Source: Paralithodes platypus
Taxonomy: Eukaryota > Arthropoda > Malacostraca > Decapoda > Lithodidae
Direction of reading: 5' to 3'
DNA: 64,000 bases
Assembly: GCA_032716605.1 (NCBI GenBank)
Contig: CM064571.1
Span: forward strand, 13,547,262 to 13,611,261
Positions 31,165-41,200 of the stretch are shown here, one piece after another. Made by a program: the position numbers and the translations under genes. Every line of letters starts with the position of its first letter. Position 1 is the first letter of the stretch. Under the pieces are notes generated by a model, which worked only from the letters and a program-made list of their open reading frames with translations, was not told the DNA's origin and did no database searches.

Positions 31165-32245
31165 TGCGGAATTTGGTTTTATGTTTTTATGAATGTACTA
31201 CAACCTTATTTGGTTTTATGTTTTTTATGAATGTACTACAACCTTATTTATGTTTTTATGAATGTACTACAACCTTATTTGGTTTTATGCTTTTTATGAA
31301 TGTACTACAACCTTATTTATGTTTTTATGAATGTACTACAACCTTATTTATGTTTTTATGAATGTACTACAACCTTATTTGGTTTTATGTTTTTATGAAT
31401 GTACTACAACCTTATTTATGTTTTTATGAATGTACTACAACCTTATTTATGTTTTTATGAATGTACTACAACCTTATTTGGTTTTATGTTTTTATGAATG
31501 TACTACAACCTTATTTATGTTTTTATGAATGTACTACAACCTTATTTATGTTTTTATGAATGTACTACAACCTTATTTATGTTTTTATGAATGTACTACA
31601 ACCTTATTTGGTTTTATGTTTTTATGAATGTACTACAACCTTATTTATGTTTTTAGGAATGTACTACAACCTTATTTGGTTTTATGTTTTTAGGAATGTA
31701 CTACAACCTTATTTGGTTTTATGTTTTTAGGAATGTACTACAACCTTATTTGGTTTTATGTTTCTAGCAATGTCCTACAACCTTATTTGGTTTATTTTTA
31801 TGAATGTACTACAACCTTATTGGTTATTGTTGTACTACCACCTTATGTTGTTTATAATGTACGACAAGCCTTATTTATGTTTTAGGAATGTACTACAACC
31901 TTATTTGGTTTTATGTTTTTTATGAATGTACTACAACCTTATTTATGTTTTTATGAATGTACTACAACCTTATTTATGTTTTTATGAATGTACTACAACC
32001 TTATTTGGTTTTATGTTTTTTATGAATGTACTACAACCTTATTTATGTTTTTATGAATGTACTACAACCTTATTTATGTTTTTATGAATGTACTACAACC
32101 TTATTTGGTTTTATGTTTTTATGAATGTACGACAACCTTATTATGTTTTATGAATGTACTACAACCTTATTTATGTTTTTATGAATGTACTACAACCTTA
32201 TTTGGTTTTATGTTTTTATGAATGTACTACAACCTTATTTTAGCT
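31165..32245. repeat. Minisatellite of 31- and 37-bp units, grown inside the MITE
   Basis: Units read (tttggt)tttatgtttttatgaatg, then tactacaacctta, in short and long forms. About 32 units are seen, more degenerate near 31680-31880. The long unit matches one unique segment of the related MITE at 45127-45352 (reverse strand ggttttatgtatttataaat, then gcactacgaccgtatta), which is single-copy there. The array therefore arose by tandem amplification of an internal MITE segment. Confidence 0.85.
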
Positions 32246-32563
32246 GGTAATTCTGTTAATTATCGATGTCTACAACTCCAACTTCCTTAAGGGGAGATTT
32301 TCCACTTGAGGGACTTTTTTCTTGACCCCTTTCTCCCTTATGTCTAGCCCCATTGCTTTTGAGATTTTAAGACGTTTGCCCCATTAGTTTGGTGATTTTA
32401 AAATTTTCCGCCCCATTCTGTCAATTTTAAGACCTTTCGTGCCATTTAGGTGTTGATTTTTTCCTGGTGAGCGATAGCGAGCCTGTAATTTAAGAGTACC
32501 GGCCTTTGGCCGGAAATTTTTCTACCGAAAAAATTTACAAATTATCTTGAATGGGGGTCAAGG

Positions 32564-32750
32564 TAGTAGAGTCATTTTCAGAGCTTCCGTGACCGTGTTT
32601 AGGATACCAAAGTTTCTCAGTGAATTTAACAAGGGCAACTGATGCTAACAAAAAATAAGCCCCCATACACCTCACCAAAATGACGGGAAAGTTGTTATTT
32701 TAGACGTTTTTCAAAATGGCCGCCGCCGTCATCTTAAAAAATTGATAAAG
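32564..32750. repeat. Academ left TIR, outer part
   Basis: It matches the reverse complement of 43137-43320 over its whole length (gagcttccgtgaccgtgttt ... ggccgccgccgtcatcttaa ... aattgataaag). It stops at 32750, where the LINE's (TAA)n tail begins. Confidence 0.9.
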
Positions 32751-33137
32751 TAATAATATAATAATAATAATAATAATATTTATTCAGTTAGCAATTTACA
32801 GAGTTGGTACCACATAGTATATTACAAAATATGACATGTACCAGCCTTGCATAATTCCAACTAAGGATAGCCCAATAAGGCTGTTAGGCGTATTTCCATT
32901 GGGGTCCTTGTGGGATTAGGTTAGCTGGGGAAATGGGGAGGAAAAAAAAAAAAAAAAAAAAATGTAGAGAAATTATTTCTAGGGGGTTATTTTAAGATAC
33001 CTTACATCCTATAATAAATATCAGTAATCCGTAATCAGTAATCATTTCAGTTTGGTTTGTCTATCTCTTATGTCGTATTTAGTAGTAGACATAAGTTTGG
33101 TGCTCCCTTCTCGCAGCTGTCCGGTTCAGGTGTTCCT

Positions 33138-35918
33138 TCAGGCTACGTCTGAAGGAATACAGTGTTCTCTTTTCACGGACTGACTGGGGTAAGTCGTTCC
33201 AGTCTTTGATGGCAGTGAAGAAGAATGTTTGCTTACCCTGTCCTTGGATTCTCGGGACCTTAAAATAATCATCCTGTTTCTTGTATTATGTCCACTCCTC
33301 TCATTTGCTTTAACAAAATCATTCTTTAGATACTCTGGTACTCTGTCATAGAAAATTTTGAAGGCATTAGTGAGCCTGATTTGTTTGGCCCTGTCAGAGA
33401 CATTGAGCATACCTAGTGACTGAAGTTGTTCCTGGCCAACATGTGATCTGGGTCCTAGGTTCAGCATGAACCTAACCATTTTATTTTGAGTGACCTGAAG
33501 TTTGTGTTGTGCTGATTTAGATGATGCAGAGTACCAGGATGACACAGAATAGTCAAAATGACATTGAACAAGCGCTTGGCAGAGGGTCTTTTTGGTCGCC
33601 GCGGGCAAGCATCCCACCTGTCTATACAGGTATTTTATCCGTGCTCTACACTTACTCAGGATTGATTCCAAAATAGTTTCACCTGACAAACTCGCGTCCA
33701 GTTTTAGTCCGAGATATTTAACTTGTGACACTGTTGTTATAGGAATATCATTACAGTTGACCGAGAAGCCCACAATGTCTTTCAGTTTGCGTTTTGTTCC
33801 ACATAAGATGGCTTCCGTCTTGCCCAGGTGAAGAGATAGTCTATTGTCCACTAGCCATTCACTACATGTTTCTAGTTCTTTTGAAAGTGAAGCGGCAATA
33901 CTTATTGGGTCTTTTCCTGAAACCAGAAGCACGCTGTCGTCTGCATACAGTAATAATTTACATGAGACGCTCAGTTCCATGTCGTTCACATAACAGAGAA
34001 AGAGTAAGGGACCAAGGATGCTTCCCTGCGGGACCCCACAGTTAATTGGCATAGGATCAGATATATTATCATCAATTTTGACTCTTTGGTTTCTACCACT
34101 AAGATAAGATTTAAACCAGTTCACAGACCCTATGCCCATTGCTTGTAGTTTATTACATAGGATATCATGGTCTACTGTGTCAAACGCTTTTTGTAGATCA
34201 AGAAGAACCATACTGGTGTAGTTACCTTTAGACATTTCTTTACGAATGTGATCCGTTAAGTGGATGAGACAGGAGTCTGTCGAGTACATGCATCTGAAAC
34301 CTGATTGAAACTTATAGAATAGATCATTTTGTTTGAGGTAGTGTTCAATTTGGGTGTATACCGCTCTTTCAAGGATTTTAGATACAATACATAATATGCT
34401 AACTGGTCTGTAGTTGCCAACTTCTAGTTTATTTCCTTTCTTAAATAGAGGGGTTACAATAGCTTCCTTCAGTTCAGCAGGTACAGTGTTGGTGTTAATT
34501 GACAAGTTGATGATGTGGGTTAGGGGGCCTGCTATACCAATGGCTCCATCTCGTAGAAATTTGGCAGGAATTTTGTCTGGTCCTGTGCTTTTATGTACAT
34601 TTAGGTTAGACAGCTCGTCAAAAGTGTATTTTGGTGTAACATTTTGCAATCCAAATGTGTTCGGGTGTATGTCTTTATCTCTGTAGAAATTACGAAAGGT
34701 GGCCGTTGTTGTCGTGTATTTATTGAGAGGTTGAGGTAGGTTCTGTGCAAGTGTGTATGCTATGGAAGTGAAGGAGTTGAAGTAGGTTGACATTTGTCGT
34801 TTATCGTGGCAAACCTTATCATTAATGGTGAGAGCAATATTAGTGTTAGACGAATCCCTTGTCTTGTTGCTGTAGCCTGTTGTTTTTAGGTGCCTCCATA
34901 GTTTCTTTGGGTTATTCTGATATTCCTCTGCCTTATTGTGAAAATAATTAGTTTTCGCTGATTTCATTTTCCTACTTAGTTTATTCCTGGCCCTGTTGAA
35001 CTCATGTTTCAGGCCTTGATCCTGTCTATGTTTCGCAAGCCTTTTTAACAGATTGTCTCTGTGTTCCAGATGGTGTAGTATGTCATTGTTGATCCATGGG
35101 TCTGACCTTGTTTTAATTCGTATGTCTTTCAGAGGAGCTATTTCGTCTAGGATGTTTGTGATGATGGTTCTGAAGCCAACCCATGCGTCATTAACGTTTG
35201 TACTTCCAAACACTGGAGACCAGTCTGTATTCCATAAGATGTCCAGAAATGTTTCTTTATTGTAGTTTCTGAGTGACCTTATTTTGATAACCTTGTGATT
35301 CTCTAGGGTAATTTTTGTGGTTTTCCGTGTGCAATATGTGACGAAGTGATCACTTATGCCAGTCTGTATAACCCCTGATTGGGATATTTTGTCCTCTCTG
35401 TTACAGTTTATGTGGTCTATTATTGTGGCAGTGTTCTCAGAGATACGTGTGGGGGTTGTGATGAGTTGTTTGTGATTGTGCATTGTCAGTATATGCCTAT
35501 ACTCTCGTACAAGCCTATTATTTCGTTGTTTGTAACACAGGCTAAAATCCCCTAGTATGATGGATTCATTCCGAAGGTCTAGCGATGACAAAGTTCGTTC
35601 AAATTTGGTCAAGAATTGTGTGTCGTCTGGTGGCCTATAGCATACCCCAATTGTGATGGGTCTTGTCCTCCGCAGGTGTAGGTCGATCCACAGAGCTTCG
35701 TGATTTTCTACATGGAGGTCGGTCCTAGTTGTGTGTGTGAGGTTGTTTTTTACATACAGACATACTCCTCCCCCATGCCTATTGCGATCATTCCTAACCA
35801 TATTGAAACCTTGAATGTTTATTTCACCATCGTTTATACTTGAATCCAGCCAGGTTTCTGTGATTGCAATTATTGAAGCTTTGGCCTTATTAGCTAGCAA
35901 GTTTATTTCTGACAATTT

Positions 35919-35954
<36 letters not shown>

Positions 35955-36738
35955 TATTTCAGACTCACACAGTACAGAGGGGACCATACTGGGGTCCATA
36001 TATACCTTACAGTAACATAAATATATAAATATATATAAGCTACTGTACATAGGCTACATAAAATAAAAAGAAATTAAATAATACCCAGCTTGCTATCATG
36101 TAGTTCACAGCACTGCCTCAACCAAAAACAGTGGTCATCAAACTACTGTGTTACCAACACCACTGTCCTAATTGTGTACAGTACCATGCCTCACATCATT
36201 TAGCTTCCGGTACAGTATGTTGCTACAGTACAGTATAGGAATATCGGTACTGTACTGCACTATGAGGATCAGTACCGGTATGCTAATTCTGTAGAGTAGC
36301 AGACCTGAAATCATTACTTAAGGTTAAATATAGAGCAACTTCCTCCAGTGTGCCTGGATCCTGGAGGTGTACACTATGCTTGGAGTTTGTAGCATTTTAA
36401 TGATCCTGTTCTCAGAAGTGTTAAGGCGCTGAATGAATTTATATGTTAGCTTTCTAATGAGTGATTTGTAACAGTGTAAGTTCATATAGGCACATAGCGT
36501 ACTTGTACTCTCATATTTTGAGACATTGGTACATTGATCTGGCGTTAATGTGGATAAGATGGAGCCCTTTGTTGGTGAACACTCTGTATTCATCTTTGAT
36601 TTTGAATGTGTCCTGGCTGGATTCTGAGTTGTTAATACTTGGATCATTTACATTAATATTCGGTAATGAATGCAAGGCACACTTATTGCAAAGGAATTCC
36701 CGTTCTTCACTGTTGGTCTTCTTAGAGATGCACTTCAT
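33138..36738 (-). pseudogene. LINE ORF2: endonuclease and reverse transcriptase
   Basis: The endonuclease begins GLHLIHINARSMY at 36575-36530, is interrupted by the retro-fragment 35925-36526, and resumes HKLSEINLLANKAKASIIAI with TETWLD, GGGVCLYV and ILGDFS. The RT follows: STGPDKIPAKFL, NYRPVSILCIVSKILER, VLLDLQKAFDTVDHDILCNK, NCGVPQGSILGPLLFL and LLLYADDSVLL, with an intact catalytic YADD near 33945. A long uninterrupted frame (35924 down to 33138) covers most of the protein, about 930 residues. The Tyr run at its apparent start is only the (TTA)n tail of the inserted fragment. ILGDFS..Y replaces the expected GDFN..., so the endonuclease site is altered. Without the insertion the protein would be close to complete. 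Confidence 0.88.
35925..36526 (-). mobile_element. Inserted (TTA)n-tailed retro-fragment, TACCA duplication
   Basis: TGGTA at 35920-35924 recurs at 36527-36531 (TACCA on the minus strand). Between them lies 602 bp ending, on the minus strand, in gtctgaaataaag and an (ATT)n run. The AATAAA-(ATT)n tail resembles that of the host LINE, so it is probably a 5'-truncated relative or a SINE. Removing it rejoins the endonuclease motif INARSMY-HKLSEI. Confidence 0.88.
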
Positions 36739-37923
36739 GTGAGCTACATGTTTACACTTTACACAGTTTTGGATCTTCCAACGTCGTGTTATGAGTGATT
36801 CACAAATAAAACAAATGGTTTCGCGGTGTTGTACAGCTGAGTTCCTACATTTAACACATTCAACTTCGTTTCTACTGTTAACGTAAGTATATCGGTTATG
36901 AACAATTTCATTACAACTGTTGCATTGTGAAAGTGAACTCCTATTGTTGAAACCAATATTACAGACTATACATAGTTTTTTCTTACTGTTTATTATACGA
37001 CTGGAGGTGTGGTTTGGTCCGCGTCGATCAGCTGTTTGTGCGGGAGAGGGAGCAGGGGATACTCGCGGTCGGGCTGTGGTTGTTTGCTGTTGTTGTTGTT
37101 GTTTTCATTGTCCGTTGATTCTGCTTCCCTGTTGATGTATTTGCGAGTGCTAACTGTTTTTATTGTTGTTCTTGTTGCATGTTGTGCTACTTGGGTCGCC
37201 GATGTCTGTGGTATTAATGGTAATGCTGTGGGTAATGTAGTGTAGGTGGAGTGTGTAATTGCTAATTCCCTGCATTTATCGCATTCCACTTCTTTTCTGC
37301 TGGTAACATAAGTACATCGATCGTGTGCTGTTTCATTACAAATACTACATTGTGATGTTGGACTCCTTTTGTTGAATCTAATATCGCACACTGTACATAG
37401 CTTCTTTTTATTGTTCGTCGTACGTCTGGTGGTGTGGTGATCAGCTGTGCTGCTGCTAGGGTGTGAGCGTGGGGGTTGGGGACTGTCTGTGGCTATGTCT
37501 CCCCCTATGACCCCTCCCAGCCCCATCTGTATTTGCTGTTTGATGATGTTGTCCTTATTCCTGGCTGCAAATGCTGCTCCATTGTTGATGTTGTTGCGAC
37601 TGATACCTTTCTTCCTAGCTGCTCCGGTTACATGTTGAGCCACGATATTGTTGGGTTGTGTTGTGGGTTGAATTGGTGCGAGACGGGAGACTGAGTCGCC
37701 GACCGTGTTGGGTTGTGTTGTGGGCTGAATTGGAGCGTGACGGGAGGCTGGGGTACCTGTAGGCCCGGTTTGTAATAACGAATTTTTCTGCTAGGGACTG
37801 TTGAAATGACGGTGTCTGTCTTACTTGGTTGGTGGTGAGGTTTCTTCAGTGTTGACCTCGGGCCGGGGTTGGTCTCTACATCTCCGCAGCTAATTAAAGT
37901 GTAGCACAATAGGTGCACAATAG
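36532..37923 (-). pseudogene. LINE ORF1: 2A motif and tandem zinc fingers
   Basis: Reading on the minus strand: CGDVETNPGP (37890-37861) near the N-terminus; a basic, Gln/Asn-rich linker; a first Cys/His cluster CTVCDIRFN...CSICNETAHDRC...CDKC (37400-37265); a near-copy of it, CIVCNIGFN...CNSCNE...CVKC (36975-36855), after a frameshift near 36995; then CFICES..CVKCKHVAHMKC...CNKC, a PHD-like finger (36835-36690). Two frame changes (about 37640 and 36995) break it. The start of the longest frame (37963) lies in the flanking Academ TIR, so the element's own Met is missing or upstream sequence was used. PHD-type ORF1s are typical of the L2/CR1 group. Confidence 0.8.
37861..37893 (-). other. 2A (ribosome-skipping) peptide motif
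   Basis: The residues SCGDVETNPGP fit the 2A consensus D(V/I)ExNPGP exactly and are preceded by a short hydrophobic stretch (LLCYTLI). In 2A peptides the ribosome skips the Gly-Pro bond. Such motifs are known at the N-terminus of some non-LTR retrotransposon ORF1s. Confidence 0.88.
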
Positions 37924-38164
37924 GTGAATGGCCAAAAATGAAAATTTTGGTGTCTATTCCCACTAATTTTGGTGTCAGAAAACCAATGGGATGGCATAAT
38001 TAAAAAATAATTAATAACTAATTACCAAATAATTAAGAAAATAAGAAAATAATTAAGAAAATCAATGGGATGGCATAATTCATGATTTAGAGTCCCATTA
38101 ACCTCAACATCTAAGACAAATATGATGTTGTTAAATCCACTGAGAAACTTTGGTATCCTAAACA
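37924..38164. repeat. Academ left TIR, inner part
   Basis: It pairs with 42886-43097 on the opposite strand (gtgaatggccaaaaatg, gtgtctattcccactaattt, gtcccattaacctcaacatc). Compared with the right side it holds an extra short AT-rich duplication (aattaagaaaataagaaaat). Its inner end (aaatccactgagaaactttg, tatcctaaacacggtcacgg) is itself an inverted copy of the outer tip at 32571-32625. Confidence 0.88.
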
Positions 38165-38293
38165 CGGTCACGGATCCTCTGAAATTTACTCAAATAATAT
38201 AATATAATTTAAAATGTAAACCAAGAATGTTGACTGATCAATTCCTTCTTTTTCAGGTTTGTTGCATCGAATTTGGCATGAAGAATCATAAGC

Positions 38294-41200
38294 ATGGAAT
38301 GTAGAGGAGTTAGTGATGTGCCTGACCCAGGACCTGGATTAAAATGCATATTATGTCAACATCCCTGTATAGCTGATGATAGTACGGACAAGACATCTGA
38401 TACAAAGTGGGAGAATCTAAGGAGCAAGTGTTTTCGGTGGAAGGAACTTGATAAATTTCAGCATGCCTATGCAGCAGTGGAGTGGGACAAGGGGCCTAAA
38501 GGCCTGTACATGCATAGTAAATGTTACACCCAGATCAGTAGTAATCGCTATATTCAGCAAGCACAGAATCGTAAACGGAAATCTGAACAGGAAGAAGTTC
38601 AAGCATCAACTTCAAGTCAACAACTCCCAGGAAATGTGCCTAAAAAGCATCGTTCTAGTACTGGAGTGGTTCATGATAAGAATCTCTGTGTGTGGTGTAT
38701 GAAAGGACCACAAAAAACCAGTAATCCTGGCAAGTCCAAACTTTTGCTGCTGTCAACAGTAGACGCATGGAACCGGTTCAAGTTGCATACAGTTTGTCTG
38801 TCAGATGAGCCTATAAGAGAAAGATTGAATACCCTACTTGCATCTATCCCAGACAGTCGAACGGCGTTTGGATTGGAAATTCGTTATCATCGTGAATGTT
38901 GGCGCAATTATGTCAGCAACCCTCTGAAGGAGTCTTTTCCTGATGAAAAAACAGAGCATCTGCAACATGTTAATCTTCGAGAGGCCCAAAATATCTTCTT
39001 TCATCATGTCCGTCAAGTTATCTATGAAGATCATGAAATCTGTACACTGCAAGGTCTTGTAAAGGATTACAAAGGCATTACTTCAAATTATGATTACTAT
39101 TCCACAGCAAAGTCCAGTTTCGTGAAGGAAATTCTGATCAAGGAATTTGGAGATGACATAGCATTTCATGAACGAGGTCAGAAGAATGTGAGTGAACTGG
39201 TATATGATGCAAGAGCTGCAGGTTCATATCTTGAGGCTGCAATATCCTCTCTAGGTGTAAGTGACGGTCAGCTGGTGAAGAATGTAGCTGGGCGACTCAG
39301 AGATCAGATCATCAAAACAAAAACTGTTCCTTGGCCTCCATACATACATGAGCTAGAAGAATATGAAGACCTGAATGATCTCCTATTGAAGCTCATCACT
39401 TGGTTAAAGCACCCCACAAAGTCTGAAGTCGATGACAAGCCCCAAGTCAGATCAATTGCATCTATTTTGACCAGCTACATCACTGGAAGACGTACTGCAT
39501 TTGAGACAAACCTCGGTGTACTGCTACATGGTATGACAAAGAGCAGAGAAATGGTAGACATATTACATAAGGATGGCCTGGGAATCAGTTACAATGATGT
39601 GCTTTTGCTTAGAGATTTCTGGGCAGTTACTGACCTGAAGCATTCAACTGAGTGTCCTTTTGAACTTTCTGAAGGAACACCGGCAATATGTATAGTCGAC
39701 AATGATGACTTCAAAAGTGACACTTTGACTGGAAGTGGCCAATCACATCGTACAAATGTCATGTTTGTTCAGCCAGACCTACCTAAGCTAAATCTACCTA
39801 CCCTAGATGATGATAGACCAGTTGCAAATAGCACCTTGCCTTCGTACCTCTCTGATAGCCTCAAAGAACTTGGGAGCCAGATGCAAAGAATTGAACCATA
39901 CAAAACAGTCAAGCGTGGTGAACCACCCATCAGACCAAGGATAACGGATGAACAACATCTGGACACAGTTCCTCAAAGAATGAGAGGTGTCATCCATGCA
40001 ATGGCCCGAGCTAAGGCAGACGGAACAAGACCAAAGCCAGAAGACCAGACTGTACCAGCCTTTTCTGGCTTCCAGGCCACGCTATCACCAGAAACCCAGA
40101 AAAGTCAAGCGATTTATCATATGACTTATCCTGATCCACCAAGCAAGACCATTCTGTATGATGCCCTGCGCAAGCTTGCAAAGGCAATTGATGACAAGAA
40201 GATGCCATTTGCCATTATCGTCGGTGATCATCCTGTCTACGCATTATTGCTAGAATTGAATAGTGAGAATCCAGAGATATTTGCTGACATATTGACATTC
40301 ATGGGGCCCTTTCATATCCAGATGTCTTTCATCAATGCAATCTACAAAAGGTTCAAAGGCTCAGGCATTTCAGATGTACTGGTGGCTGCAGGCGTCATTG
40401 CAGATGGATCCGTGGATCAAGCTCTGCGTGGAAAACACTTCAACCGCGGTGTGCGTTGCCTTCGACTCTTCTACGAGGCTTTACTCCAACATGCACTAGA
40501 CAAACGTTTGGAAGGTGCCACTCTGTGTGAAGAGATCCAGGCATCTCTCAATAAGTTACGCAGTTCAGTAGACCAACAAGAACTTAATGATGCACATGCT
40601 GAGTTAGAGAGCAATGCCGATCTCAAGGGGCTCGTTGACTCCCTATTCCAGAACTTAGATGGTGCTCCACTAGCAGAATTCTGGATTTCATTCTTGGAGA
40701 TGGTAGAGATACTGACTCAAAATATACATGCTATAAGGACAAGAAACTGGATCGAGTTCAAGTCTTCACTGAAGTTGATGCTTCCTTGGATGCATATTTA
40801 TGACAACGATAGATATGGGCGCCATCTTCCAGATTTCATAGCAGTCCTAGAAAGTCTTCCCCATATCCAAGCACAATTCATGGAGACTGGCATGTTTGCA
40901 CAGTCAATGACCGGTAAACCCTACTCATCTGTTGCCCTTGACATATGGATAGAGTCAATGATAAATAAAGGATCCAAGCTTAAGTGTGGATGGTTGGCTA
41001 TTCTAAAGAATGAGAAGCAACTCCTGTCAAACACGCGGAATGTTAACGTCAACCGGATAAGAGGCTGTGTTCATCGTCACGCAAATCACAAGAGACGAGG
41101 TTCAAGAAAGCATGCAGATTGTGCCCCAAGTAAGATGAAGATAGATGAACAATCTGTGCAGGATATCAGTGCATGTCTCACCGAGTTCCATTGTGATCCA

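Larger units (their letters stand above)
32751..37923 (-). mobile_element. L2/CR1-group LINE with 2A peptide, inserted in the Academ left TIR
   Basis: Minus-strand element. The 3' end at 32751 has AATAAA followed by an (ATT)n run; the 5' end is near 37923. Comparison with the intact right TIR shows that 14 bases (ttctatttcttgaa) were lost at the insertion site, so it made a target deletion rather than a duplication. It contains ORF1 (2A motif, zinc fingers) and ORF2 (endonuclease plus RT). An inner insertion and several frameshifts make it inactive. Confidence 0.85.

Noticed and set aside
31165..32245. CRISPR-like array
   Set aside because: Repeats are contiguous with no unique spacers, the DNA is eukaryotic, and the unit is traceable to a MITE.
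33138..36050. 970-residue intact ORF2 starting with a Tyr-rich leader
   Set aside because: The leader is the (TTA)n tail of a fragment inserted at 35925-36526. The true endonuclease start lies beyond it at 36575.
37628..37963. Natural start of the 2A-containing ORF1 at 37963
   Set aside because: That methionine lies in the Academ TIR flank, upstream of the LINE insertion point at 37923.
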